From Apoda limacodes (Eukaryota; Arthropoda; Insecta; Lepidoptera; Limacodidae), in NCBI GenBank assembly GCA_946406115.1, contig OX291549.1, positions 18,251,901-18,315,900 on the forward strand: DNA of 64,000 nucleotides, in the 5' to 3' direction. Within the stretch, counting starts at the first letter, position 1. Each line of letters begins with the position of its first letter. Both the position numbers and the translations under genes were made by a program. Under the pieces are notes generated by a model that did no database searches, was not told the DNA's origin, and was given only the letters and a program-made list of their open reading frames with translations. Below are positions 22,601 through 32,370 of the stretch, one piece after another.

Positions 22601-24629
22601 CTGTGTGTGTTCTACCGCTTGTATAATGGGATCTGTACTGAGGAATTGTTCGAAATGGTGCCCACGGCTACTTTCTACCATCGCACCGCTCGCAATGGAC
22701 TGGGAATTCATTCTCACACTTAAGAACCAAAATGGTCGCGTACAGTGGGGTATCAGAGAAACTTCCTCCCGTGAACCACCCACCACCCTTGGGTTGTGGA
22801 ATGAGCTCGCTGCCAATGTTTTCTCCAAGGAATACAGTATTTAGTTCTTCAAGAAAGAAGTTATTAGATGTTTGAAGGGTCGGCATAGACCCCGTGACCG
22901 CTTACCATCAGGCGTACCGTAGGCTTGTTTGCCACCTTAGTGGTAGAAAAAAAACAAAACATCCATGAATATGGTTGTTATGGATAAATGGCAGTATGGT
23001 TTATCCACTTTGCCCCAATCACCCAAAGTCGTAAGATATACAAAACACTATACAACTTGGGATTAAAAAAAATAAAAATCTTATACTTGGCAATCTCAGT
23101 GGTATTCTATGCAGATAAAAGAAGAAAATGTTGACAGCGTAATTGCCAAAATATCGGTCAGTTGACCCAAGTAACCATGTAGTCCCATGTATCCACGATT
23201 GACGTTATAAGCATAGTATAGCTTTGCCTCTAGGGTGTTCGCTTTGCCTGGAATTTCCCTAATTATTTTATGACTAATTAAAAAGCATAAAAACGAAGCT
23301 TTAAAGCAATCTGGCACGGAACTTCTTGCATATAGTGTAAACTAGACTAGAGACTTTTTAAATTTTGAAATTACTAGCTTTTGCACATGCCTACGCCCGC
23401 GCTTATTTGGTTATCGGCGTGGCAATGGCAACTCCTTGATTACAGTACAAAGATGTTTGCTATAGTACCTAAGCTATAGCTGTGATTCGTACACGCAGTA
23501 TCCCTAATCAGCCTCGTACGTCCCCACTGTTGGGGCACGGCCTACCCTCACCAAAGTTGATTTGGACGTTGTATTTGGCAATAGTTAATCCTGCGAATCC
23601 TTTTTAAACGTTCTGGAACACAAAGTAGCCTGTAAATTTCAGCTCTATTGCTTTCGAAACGAACTAAAAAACATATTCACTTTTTTAATATTAGGGTGAA
23701 TTAATATCAAATTAGTTTTACGAAGTTTTTGATTTATGGCCGAATGTTAATTTTTTTGTTGCTGTAGTAGTTAGATATTTGAAACTATTATTGATGGAAA
23801 TTAATTTAGTTTGTACAAGTTATACGGTTCATGTAGGTATATCTAACCTCCAGCAATTAAGAAAATAAAAGAAACGTTTACGTTAGCTACGTTTTGGTAA
23901 AGTACTAAATCAATGCTTGTGTCATAAAGTGACAACCTAACAGACATACAAATCTTTGTAAAAATTTGCCAAAAATAAAATAAAATTACGGTAGCCTCTT
24001 AATTTAAAGCTAAAGTTTGGGGCATACTCGTATATAAAGCCACCTTAGTCCAGATCCACTGCATCAGAAGCTGTGTTGCGTAGATGGGCTCACTTCCTGT
24101 CACCCACATTATGTGGGTGTGCATTCAGCTGCTGGTAACCCACTTCTGCGGGCATAAGATATACATACATGCATACATCGACTAAGACAGTCATTAAATT
24201 GTTAAAATTGTTAAATTGTTATGAAGAGTGTCTTTGACCTAATTTTAAAATGTTTGATAACTAACATTGCAATTAGTAATTAACATTTTTATCATAGAAT
24301 AGTTAAAATAGATTGTGTGGCAGAAATCACTCCATAGCGGTAGCACGGCCTATTGTATACATTGAATTCATTATAATTGTTTTTTTTTTAGTGTTTATTG
24401 GTGTACAACAAAAAATAATTAATTTATTTTACTCATTATACATTTATTTACAGGTGAAGTGATGGATCTAATGGCCCTGGTGGGATCAGCCGTCAATTTC
24501 GTGCTTTACTGCAGTATGAGTCGCCAGTTTAGGTGCACGTTTACTCGACTAGCACGAAAACTGTTAACCCTGCAAACTGTTAAGCCCCCTCACGTGTCTG
24601 TTGCAACGCAACGTAGTAATTACTTATAA
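15868..24629 (+). CDS. Myosuppressin receptor (FMRFamide-related peptide GPCR), full gene, three coding exons
   Basis: This is a plasma-membrane rhodopsin-class receptor for myosuppressin, a decapeptide that dampens visceral muscle contraction in insects. The exons 15868-16659, 17543-17729 and 24454-24629 join (phase 0, then phase 1) to encode 384 residues with seven predicted helices. Family marks visible are LTGLAVADL (helix 2), HTISIWLTITLAVWRY (helix 3, WRY in place of DRY), DRTTRMLLALLGLFLATELPQ (loop 3 into helix 6) and VNFVLYCSMSRQFR (helix 7 into helix 8). The length and the intron positions within loop 3 and before helix 7 are plausible for insect myosuppressin receptors. Introns are 883 bp and 6,724 bp; both hold repeats. 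No frameshift or internal stop was found. The start at 15868 is the first ATG in this frame after the acceptor at 15811. Confidence 0.93.
16660..17542 (+). other. Receptor intron 1
   Basis: It is bounded by gtacttac and ttttttatgcag. It holds a near-perfect 188-bp tandem duplication (17067-17442). A 66-codon ORF at 16685-16885 just after the exon has no recognised similarity and is probably chance. Confidence 0.8.
17067..17442. repeat. 188-bp tandem duplication in intron 1
   Basis: Copy 1 is 17067-17254 and copy 2 is 17255-17442. Both run from gaattta to gtattttgtaacacat and include ctcgacgggagaaaggaatc. I count only a couple of base differences (ttatac/ttagac, tatattgac/tatgttgac), so the duplication is recent. 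Confidence 0.93.
17543..17729 (+). CDS. Receptor coding exon 2 (loop 3, helix 6)
   Basis: It encodes residues 265-326 plus the first base of codon 327. It opens with the charged, glycine-rich end of intracellular loop 3 (HEDKSSGGGRDGS), then the conserved DRTTRM. Helix 6 is about 290-312 with TELPQ where most class A receptors have CWLP, and the exon ends in extracellular loop 3 (FEICYYAFG). The acceptor is tttatgcag at 17534-17542 and the donor is G|gtaagata at 17730. Phase and motif order both support joining to the flanking exons. Confidence 0.92.
17814..18095 (+). repeat. Interspersed repeat, family D (copy 1)
   Basis: It runs from ttttctcaaacatgctactatatg through gagcgactcgcaatgttt and aatggaacaaacttttttaaac to cacgcggcgaattggcagc. 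Matching copies lie at 46710-47140 (interrupted) and 47175-47455. It is non-coding. Confidence 0.7.
18405..18716. repeat. 52-bp minisatellite, six units
   Basis: Units begin acgtatgcaa at 18405, 18457, 18509, 18561, 18613 and 18665, exactly 52 bp apart. Two unit types occur: type 1 has caaccaatata and type 2 has caactaataaacatacatg. The order is 1-2-1-2-1-1, so a 104-bp higher-order unit was amplified. Confidence 0.95.
18775..18850 (+). pseudogene. RTE LINE C-terminal scrap
   Basis: The sequence agcaagctgaagtggtagttggctcat...gggtggacctgaaac translates as KLKW-LAHTS...GDGDVS-GGPET. This corresponds to the KLKWQWAGH...TDGRWG...WRPR tail seen in the antisense RTE copy at about 11150-11300. It is too short and mutated to code. 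Confidence 0.5.
19303..19671 (+). other. Uncharacterised 100-codon ORF over a diverged short duplication
   Basis: An ATG at 19369 opens 100 codons to a TAA at 19669-19671. It is rich in Leu, Arg and Glu (ERAWLLTLALVEILG) and more GC-rich than its surroundings. The DNA beneath it includes a diverged repeat: cagaaaggac...ggtgccgatacatg (19303-19370) and cagaaattgc...gccgccgatacatg (19386-19458). It lies inside the receptor's second intron. No domain is recognised; a transposon fragment or chance is as likely as a gene. Confidence 0.2.
21345..21410. other. Short GC-rich patch
   Basis: Sequence cgccgtcgacg...aaagcgcgcgaaggaggcgcggg is a local GC island within intron 2. No promoter element or ORF accompanies it. 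Confidence 0.3.
21570..21635 (-). repeat. Family B repeat fragment
   Basis: On the + strand it reads cctacgccgataaccaatatttggggcgggcggagccgctggcgaaat, the complement of the family B head. Confidence 0.65.
21818..21855. repeat. Family E repeat fragment (copy 1)
   Basis: The sequence cacgtccccaatattggggcacggcctaccctca recurs with few changes at about 23518-23553. It is a recognisable lepidopteran repeat end; the class is not determined. Confidence 0.55.
22027..22459 (+). repeat. Family A repeat (copy 2)
   Basis: The head is cggctaagtgcaagttggactcacc and the tail tttgggtacggaaccct. The core has attatagcggcaacagaaatacat blocks and a gacggacggacggacggac run at 22381-22404. Long ORFs across it (22186-22542) are read-through of non-coding repeat and are not reported as genes. 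Confidence 0.88.
22545..22953 (+). pseudogene. LINE A, 3'-end fragment inside intron 2
   Basis: It matches 3855-4290 of the LINE A copy: acttcctcccg, cctgccaagattttct-like text, aagaagttattag, and the 3' UTR gtgaccgcttaccatcaggc...gccaccttagtggta. It ends in a short A run (aaaaaaaac, about 22950). It is strongly 5'-truncated, same strand as the host gene, with small indels. Confidence 0.88.
23375..23555 (+). repeat. Family B fragment followed by family E fragment (copy 2)
   Basis: actagcttttgcacatgcctacgcccgcgc with ggttatcggcgtgg, and tatagtacctaagctatagctgtg mark family B. The tail cgtccccactgttggggcacggcctaccctca marks family E. Confidence 0.6.
24454..24629 (+). CDS. Receptor coding exon 3 (helix 7 and C-tail)
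   Basis: It supplies the last two bases of Gly327 and residues 328-384, ending in TAA at 24627-24629. Helix 7 is about 331-348 (DLMALVGSAVNFVLY), with NFVLY replacing NPxxY, followed by the conserved CSMSRQFR and an amphipathic helix 8 (RCTFTRLARKLL). Cys356, in FRCTF, could be palmitoylated, by analogy with other receptors. The tail has several Ser/Thr (VSVATQRSNYL). An ATTAAA at 24703-24708 may be the poly(A) signal. Confidence 0.92.
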
Positions 24630-24702
24630 AACGCAATAACTTTGCAAGATGTTGCAGTCCTCTTAGGCACTTACGCTGTTTAATATAATTTCTAGCTTTG
24701 AT

Positions 24703-24708
24703 ATTAAA
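24703..24708 (+). terminator. Candidate poly(A) signal of the receptor gene
   Basis: ATTAAA, the commonest variant hexamer, lies 74 bases after the stop codon. AATAAA is not seen nearby, and other AT-rich hexamers could serve. Confidence 0.35.
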
Positions 24709-24709
24709 T

Positions 24710-25876
24710 ATTTGAAAGGAATGTTATTTTAATGGTATTTATATTCTAGTTTATTAATATTTGTAAAAAAAAACATTTATTTATTATAATTCTTTATTGT
24801 ATAAAAACTAACATTACAAGAAATTATAATTCTAGAAAAATAGTACAAAGGGCGTACGTATCCTTGCCAGAGATTTCTTTCCGCAAACTTAGAGTCATCT
24901 TATAGTTTAATGAATAATGCCGCAACATACGTGTCATCTCATAATCCTTACTTGAAGTTCAAGCTGTCTCCAGACTAAGTTTCGTCAAAATCAGGTTAGC
25001 GGTTCCGCCGTGAAAATGGAATATACAAAAATTCGTCTAGGTGACTTTTAGAACAGCTATAAATAGCTCAGGTTTGAATTCAGGAAAACGGAGTACTTTC
25101 CAACAAGATGGAAATGGTTGCATGCAGCGAAAATTTACTTGTGAAATTAGTTTACATATAATAATTTGCAATATAGCAAAGTTGTTCAAAAAAGCCTAAC
25201 ATAAAATGAAAAGGTGTAATAGTTCAGTCATTATAGTAATTTTCCGCAGCAATTTCTATTCATACTGTTACCATACATTAAAAAACCACTAAAATCAGTT
25301 TTGGGAATCATGGAAGATATAAAAAAAAAAAATGTAACAAAGGAAGCTGAGGCTATACCTATATATAAAGTTAATTAGATCCGTCGAATTGTTTGCAAGG
25401 AAATCGGTATTAAGTACTCGTAGCATAATTAATTAATTACTGTGGAATTACTTCAAGGAAAAGATTACCAGGCAACATTACATACGTGAGCGAACAACGG
25501 ATGGCAAGATCTGTAAAGTGACTCCAGATTAAACTAAGGCAATTATGTGAAAATAGGTAGAAGACTGGACATATGGCCTGGAAATTTGATTACTTACGTG
25601 GAATTGCGTACAAAAATTACGTCTAGAGTTTATTACATAGCAAAAAAAGGGAAAACGATACTTTTTTTGCTCTTTAATAAAGTCTGGGCGTAATTTTCAT
25701 AGAACCTATTCAGACTGGAAATCTGTGAATGGTGAGATATTATCCAAAAAATCAAGTTTTTCGGAGAATCTGTTTAAACCTAGCAATGTGCCCTTTTCTT
25801 TCCTATTCATACATATTTTAATCGATCCTGATGAAATTCCAGGTCACTTGTGTGAACCGTCTTACCGTTATGTATA
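24710..25876. other. Intergenic, nothing recognised
   Basis: AT-rich DNA without supported ORFs or familiar repeats downstream of the receptor gene. Confidence 0.45.
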
Positions 25877-25935
25877 ACTAGCGTTTGCCCGCGGTTTCAC
25901 CCGCCCTAAATTCAGTGATAGGTGTAGGATTTCGG
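25877..25935 (+). repeat. Family B repeat fragment
   Basis: actagcgtttgcccgcggtttcacccgccctaaattc followed by gtgataggtgtag is the family B head, truncated downstream. Confidence 0.65.
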
Positions 25936-25971
25936 TCTAGGTCAAACTCAAAGGCTACTTCAGACTGCTTC

Positions 25972-26085
25972 GATTTTTATGAAACTACTTCAGGAATAAG
26001 TCAGGGAAGTACGCTCGGACCTACGCAATTTCTTATTATAATTTCTCATTTGTTTTTGACATTTACTGATCAATCACTGTGAACT
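25972..26085 (+). pseudogene. LINE reverse transcriptase scrap
   Basis: In frame it reads TTSGISQGSTLGPTQFLIII, the conserved motif of non-LTR reverse transcriptases that precedes the YADD catalytic motif. Nothing recognisable remains on either side. Confidence 0.6.
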
Positions 26086-26089
26086 TTCT

Positions 26090-27504
26090 TAGTCGTAATC
26101 CCAAGCCGAATACCTAGGTCTGTGGTTTTTCCAACATCTTGTAAAACGTTCTATTGACTAGAAATCTTTTTTAATACCATTTGTATGAAAAACTAGAACA
26201 CACACACACACATACACATACGATTTAGAAGTACACTGTTAACTCTTCACTACCGCTTTCCTATAAAATGCTACAACCGGAACACGGAACATGGAACTCA
26301 TTGCCTCCCATAACACAGCTTTTGCTTTTATGGGAGATAAGGATTTTCCTTCTACCTACTTACTTATTTGTGTATTGTTGCTGTATATTTATTTGAGCCC
26401 TTATAAAAAAGGCACTACTTTTGTAATAGGTACCTAGTTTTATAGAATAAAATAAATTTTGCTTTTAACAATATAGTGATAAGAATGTAAATGTGTGTAA
26501 ATGTGTGATAAAATAAAAACATATTATTATTGTACTAAATATTATTAAATATATTATTTAAATATTATTATATAAGGAGAATTTAGATAAAAAATTCAAA
26601 GTATAGAGTGATCACCTAAACCTGGTGCGAGTGCTGACCTGACAGCAGACAGCTACCGGTTACACGAAGAATTGTTCTAATTCCAACAATAAAACATTAA
26701 AATTTGAAATCTGCTAAACAAATTCTTAAAATTAAAGTGTAAATTTAATAGGTTACCACCTTTTTTTATTTTAGCGTTTCTCGTTCTATTGTACAACTTA
26801 CCTACATAGTGCTTATGAAAGCCTTTGATCCATTTTGGCAAACAACTTCACTATCGTTTTATGTAAAATAACTTTTGTGGATACCTAAAACTTTGATAAA
26901 CATGTAATTGGGCCGTAGCAGTGTAATACCAAAATTGCCTTTTGCGTACGGAAAGCTAAGCGCTTTGATCGATGCAAATTTAAACATATCTTTTAAGCCC
27001 AAACCTTTATTACAATATAGCTTTTGTCCGCCGCTTTGCCCTCGCTGAATTCGGTAGGATAAAAATAAATTCTTTATTGACAAATTTAAGCGCATAGACG
27101 ATAGAATACAAAATACAAGTAAAATAGTAGGTATCAACTTATGTCTATAAATTTATATGCTAGCGTTACTTACATTTGATAAACCCTGGTTCCCAATATA
27201 GGTGTGTTTCAGGAACCAGTGTTTTCCCTGACTGAACAAACTTGTTAACAATGTAGGTAACCAATATTGCACAGACTTCATTCTCCTTGCGACAGTAAGA
27301 TTCAATAGTGAACTAAAAAGTGCTAAAATAAGACATGCTGAGGGTAATTGTATAACTTATTTCTCGAGACTAAATTAGTTGTATTGTGCTATGATGCGTG
27401 CCGTGTGTGACCAACGATTTTAATGTATGCTCGGCAAGGTCAATGCGTTTATTGCATGATTTTATAAAAGTATTGAGTTTATATCTAAGTAGTTTTATAT
27501 TAGT
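26090..27504. other. Intergenic with one short CA microsatellite
   Basis: acacacacacacac lies at about 26198-26212. Around 27017 atagcttttgtccgccgctttgccc resembles a decayed family B head. No gene is recognised. Confidence 0.45.
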
Positions 27505-27715
27505 ACTAGCTGCCGTCCCTCTGTACCCGGCGAAAGTTGGTTTTTACCTATAGTGCCCGAGTCCGGCTCGCACTTGACATATCGAGATAAAAACTATCCT
27601 ATCTTTTAAGTTGGATCAAATAACAGGTATTTACGAAGTTTGATCAAAATCGGTTCAGTAGTTTAGGAGTCCATTGAGGACAAACATTGTGACACGAGAT
27701 TTATATATATTAAGA
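27505..27715 (+). repeat. Lepidopteran repeat, family F
   Basis: It runs from actagctgccgtccctctgtacccgg to tatatattaagat. Internal blocks are gagataaaaactatcctatc and tgatcaaaatcggttcagtagtttagg. About 20 bases near 27556 resemble the inverted family A head. Confidence 0.65.
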
Positions 27716-27944
27716 TAAGTAAGTAGGTTTATTTTACATTTTAGTGAAAATGTGATTATATTTTTATAAAAAGAAAAAAAATATTATCAGCTCTGTATTT
27801 TAAGTTATAAATGTATGTTTAATTTAATGCTATGTTAGATATTATAAAGTAATTTAGATTTGTTAAAAATACATAGTACTTTTATTTACTGTACAAAGTA
27901 TACTTTTTTAGCAATTGTTTCGAAGTAATTTAAGGATTAACATA

Positions 27945-28140
27945 AGTTTGCGCAGTCTTGTAACTCAATGTGCGACCGAAAGTTGAGGTTGTGATCAATA
28001 GATATTCCAAGATATTTTATATTACGACTTAGAGCAAGAACAGTAGATACATGAACAGAATGGTAAATTCTGACACTTATTTTTATGTATAACTATTTTA
28101 AGGTTAGATGGTGGCTGAGACTTATTAGTTAGAAAAAAAA
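27945..28140 (-). pseudogene. LINE reverse transcriptase fragment, downstream half
   Basis: The - strand reads FSLTNKSQPPSNL, then RNIKYLGISIDHNLNFRSHIE, the post-catalytic thumb motif of Jockey/R1-like reverse transcriptases. It continues the fragment at 28714-28930; the two are separated by a family A insertion. Confidence 0.7.
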
Positions 28141-28707
28141 CGGCCAAGTGCGAGTCGGACTTGCGCACGAAGGGTTCCGTACCATTATTTATAAAAATTA
28201 AATGTTTTTATTTATTTTTATATTTGAGTTGATTGAATGAAAGTTCAATTGCGGTTTATGATTTATGACGTTAAAAAAACTACTTACTAGATCTCGTTTC
28301 AACCAATTTTCGGTAGAAGTTTGCATGGTAATGTACTTACATCATATATTTTTTTTTTAGTTTTATCATTCTCTTATCTTAGAAGTTATTGGGACACACA
28401 TTTAACCACTTTGGAAGTGTCTCTCGTAGAGAAAAAAATGATATTAGAAACCTCAATATCATTTTTGAAGACCTATCGATAGAAACACCACACGTATGGG
28501 TTTATTGAAAAAAAATATTTTAGTTTCACTTCTAAGGATTGGGATTTTTTTTTTTTTTCTATTTTTGTGTGAAAATCTTAATGCGATTCACAGAATACAT
28601 CTACTTACCAAGTTTATAGTTTCGAAAAAAGTGGCTGTGACATACGGACGGACGGACTTGACGAATCCATAAGGGTTCCGTTTTTTGTCATTTGGCTACG
28701 GAACCCT
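28141..28707 (+). repeat. Family A repeat, long-core subtype (copy 3), inserted in a LINE
   Basis: The head cggccaagtgcgagtcggactt follows an A tract, and the tail ggctacggaaccct is followed by aaag. Ends match the other A copies but the core differs: it contains ttatcattctcttatcttagaagtta, aaaatgatattagaaacctc, and cacacgtatgggttt. The flanks on both sides belong to one LINE. Confidence 0.85.
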
Positions 28708-28713
28708 AAAGAG

Positions 28714-28930
28714 GTACGCACACTGTTTTCCACGTTCAAAGTTGGGAGGTTTTGTGATAGCCACCGGCTTACTGTGTTTATTCCTTCTTGTGCTACTTTA
28801 TTACACTCTTTTCCAATTACTTCCTGTAAAGATGATTGCGGTGTCGTCAGCATATGCATTATTTTTCCATTAATGTTGTCTACCGAAAAAAGGTCATTTA
28901 TGTAAACTAGGAAAAAACTGCAATGTCGCA
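28714..28930 (-). pseudogene. LINE reverse transcriptase fragment, catalytic half
   Basis: The - strand reads FLVYINDLFSVDNINGKI, then after a one-base frameshift YADDTAIIFTGSNWKRV (catalytic YADD), then NKVAQEGINTVSRWLSQNL and TLNVEN. It stops abruptly at 28930. It is the upstream half of the LINE split by the family A repeat. Confidence 0.8.
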
Positions 28931-30071
28931 ATGAAAAGTATATTGGTGAGTAGATGCTAATTATGCAGATGGATAAAAGATGTTCTCAAAGCTACTACTT
29001 AATTTTATTATGGCAATTAGTTTTATTTTATTCAGCAAAAAATCTTTTTAAAGACATTTTCATCTAGTTTAGAAGACTTAGTATTAGTTGGGTAAGAACA
29101 CTGGCTTTTCAAGGTCTTTAAATCTTAGAAGGAATTGGTATTTATTTTTCTTATAGCTTAATAACCTTTCAGGTATAATATAACGTGTTCAATGTCTTAT
29201 TTCAGTATCCATGTGACTACTTATTTAGACTTAATTACGCTTGATTATTTATTTTGCACTTAATTTTATCTAAATAAACTTTCGGAGTGTAAATTTTTTT
29301 CTATTTATTTAGAGCTGTTTTTTATTTTGCAAATTTTTATTTAACTTTTCCATTAAATAAGATTAACTAATCTATTATTTTAGTTTTCTTAGTGGATATT
29401 TTATTTTTGGAAGAAGATCAGCAGTTTCTAAGTGTACTGTATCATTTAAAAGCCTGAATTTTAGAAATAAAAAAGGGTATAAACCCTTAATTAGAAGCAT
29501 AGAGTTAACACAATTTCAAATAACAAAAACGTGTTGAGTGTGTGGAGTGCGCCAGCGTTCATTTAAGCTTTCCACCTCACCCCGCAACGTACCTAGTCGT
29601 CACCAGATTTACTTTATTCCTATTTTTGATATTTGTATTTTTTTTTATTACTTAAAGTCGTATGCAAATGACAAAGTGATTTTCTTAATTCTTAATTAAG
29701 AGTTAAAATTAAAATGAAAAAAAAATGGGGTCAATATGAAAATAGGTACAAAGGAAACAAAAACCTTTTGTCTTTTATCGACCTTGTCTGATATCTGTCA
29801 CATACCAATTAAATAATTTTTAATCAAATCAAATATTCTTTTTTTTTTAATACTACTTCACAAATCTAATAACTTTTTTTTTGAAGAACCCCAATTGTAA
29901 CATTGTTACCAAATATTGACTTCGCGGAACCTTAAGACCCTTTTTTTCGATACTCTTTGGTTTTCTGACTCTACACACCAAAAATTAGGATTAGGAGTAC
30001 GAAAATACAATAAATGTGCGAAAATTACATACTCTAAATTCGCGATAGAGATAACAACGGTCACTCACCAA
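28931..30071. other. Intergenic; possible LINE A scrap
   Basis: About 29865-29935 (aaatctaataacttttttt-tgaagaacc) resembles the complement of the LINE A 3' coding end (gttcttcaagaaagaagttattagattt). The remainder is AT-rich without genes. Confidence 0.35.
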
Positions 30072-30530
30072 ACATGATTGGACTAAGTTTGAGTATTTAA
30101 GTGGCACATACCACAATTTTTACATCATGGAAATAACACGAAACTAGCCCAAAATTATTGTTTTGTTGTTAATGTTTAGAAAAGAAGTGTGTAGATTTGA
30201 GGCTATATATCTGTCAATGTCTATAATTACTCCTAGATTCTAAGTTCAATCAATAATTATCTAACCTTCAGAAAAATTATTAAAAAAGTGTCAATAGATT
30301 GAAAAGTAGATTTTAGCTAGAATTTTCGCGTACTATTAACTTCTTTCTACTAGGAAAGACTAAGTTTAAGACTTTAAGTGGCACATACGACAATTTGTAC
30401 GCTCAAGGAAATGTAACAAAACTAGCCTGAAACTATTGCTTTGATGTTAATTTTAGGAAGAAGTGTGTGTAGATTTAAGGCTAATGTTTATTTGTAAATG
30501 TTGAAAAGTAAATATTAACTAGCGTTTTTA
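30072..30530. repeat. Diverged direct duplication
   Basis: Copy 1 at about 30080-30350 and copy 2 at about 30355-30530 share gactaagtttgag, ttaagtggcacata, actagcc, gaagtgtgtgtagattt and tgaaaagta. Roughly 10-20 % of positions differ, with indels. It is non-coding. Confidence 0.65.
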
Positions 30531-31690
30531 CGCAAGTAAGTTTTTTCTTTACTTCTTTAATTAAAAAAAATGAAATAGTACTCAATTATTACAATTAAAT
30601 CATATTTACACATGATACTAATATCATTATAAGTTCAGTTTTATCGTTTTCAATCGTTTGTTCCTAGTCCAAAATGGCCATTGTTCTTTAAGGTTCACAC
30701 TACACTTGACTAAATATGTTGAACGTTACCCAAAACGTTAATTAAAAACAAAATGATATAAAAATATCAGGCTGCTGCAATATTCAATGCAAGTTGGTAA
30801 ATATATATCAAGCCCACAAGTATATCGTACAATTATTGGGTTTCTTTAACTGAAAGTTTTAACAACCAAGATACGATATATTTATTTTTGGAAAACAATG
30901 TTAGCTTTTTGAAGTCATTTATAACCACCGAACTTTCTTCGGAACGTAATCTCGTATGGAGAGAGATCGGATATCTGGCTATTTATCAATGTTACGAATG
31001 TTTCTTTTATCGTGTTTCTAAAGTGAAACGAAGCGAAGGGTTTTATAATGATAATAGAGATTTATTTTAGTTTTGGTTATATTTATATATTTGAGACAAT
31101 AATATATAATTACTACTACATATTTTTATATACTTATATAACAGTATAGGTACTGCAGTACACATATAATATACGCGTACGTGTATTACGTATACATTTG
31201 AAATCGTAAAAAATCAATGTTCCTAACGCAGAACCATTTTCCTGTGAGACACAACAGTTCGATTTAGCTCGTAAAAATGTGGACGGGTTATTGGAACTTT
31301 TGTATTTTTATTTGTAATTAATTGTGTTTTCAAAGGGCAGTCCCAAGTATAAAAACTATTATTCGCAAAGTACATTATTTGCATAACAGATCAGCAGATA
31401 CCTCAATGATTCACACCACTAGTTTTTCGATGAAGGAAAACGTCGCAAGGAAAACTGCATACGTCTGAAAAAACATATGAAAGACTTGTATGAAATCCAC
31501 CAATTCAATCTGAGCTCGCGTGGACTATGGCCTGGTATACTAGTTTTGTTTAGGTATAATTTAATTCCATATCTACTTATTTCAAAACACATATGCATCA
31601 GGTGACTTTAATAATTAAAGCTTGATGTAAATTAATTTTCTTAGTTTAAAATTCCTATTAAACTGTTTCTAACTTGCTTATTCATTATTA
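30531..31690. other. Intergenic, nothing recognised
   Basis: AT-rich. A 60-codon ORF at 30888-31070 has no recognised motif. Confidence 0.4.
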
Positions 31691-31694
31691 CAAG

Positions 31695-31827
31695 AGCTTT
31701 CACGCTGACGCCCTGAGCTTTGTTAGATATTCAAAATGGCCGAAGCTGCGAGATCTTTCAAAGACCATTGTCTGCGCCAAGCGCCTGAAAACTGATGAGA
31801 TTACAGCTGTGATTATGCACGTTTTAG
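31695..31827 (+). CDS. Candidate isolated exon, unknown gene
   Basis: A pyrimidine-rich tract (gtttctaacttgcttattcattattacaag) precedes a relatively GC-rich 133-base segment that ends at ttttag|gtaatttg, a fair splice donor. In one frame it reads SFVRYSKWPKLRDLSKTIV and CAKRLKTDEITAVIMHV without a stop. No family is recognised and no partner exon was found, so this may be chance or a transposon scrap. Confidence 0.2.
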
Positions 31828-31859
31828 GTAATTTGACGACATTAGACATAGTTTAATTA

Positions 31860-32370
31860 ATCACGGGACATGTCACAACGTTTGCCTTGCTCAAACAGCT
31901 GTAACACGGTTATCTTACGTAGGCACGTATGATAAACGTATATTGTAAACTACTGTTAAGTGATATTTTCACCTTTTGAATTTTATTTTTAATTAGACCC
32001 TGTGAACGTTGTTTCGCTGCAGCCCCTTTGCCGTATGCGCCGTCCGTATATTGCCGTATAATATATAGTTATGTATAATATATATGTCCATCTGAGACAT
32101 TGTGCTTTTCAAATACCTAGTAAAAACTTTTTTAAGTAGATTAACTGCACCTAGATAATTCTCCACAAATAAAATAAACTTCACTTAAATCCGCTCTTAT
32201 ACTCTCTTTATTAATTAATTATAGATATGGATTGTTTTATAGGTAGGTTTAATTAGGTAAGCCATAACTATAAGCTTTACTCGTTTAAGTCTGAATTTTG
32301 TTCACTCGAAGTTATTTTGTATGTCACTGTCTTTGGAACTGCAAATATTAAGATAGATGACTTTTAAAAT
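31860..32370. other. Intergenic, nothing recognised
   Basis: It has short AT repeats around 32050-32090 (tatattgccgtataatatatag). No gene was seen. Confidence 0.4.

Larger units (their letters stand above)
17730..24453 (+). other. Receptor intron 2, repeat-rich
   Basis: It has gtaaga at the 5' end and tttatttacag at the 3' end. It contains repeats of families D, A, B and E, a 52-bp minisatellite, an RTE scrap and a LINE A 3' end, all listed separately. The remaining stretches (for example 19680-21340 and 23670-24420) show no gene. CACCCACATTATGTGGGTG at about 24098 is a perfect short palindrome. Confidence 0.8.
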
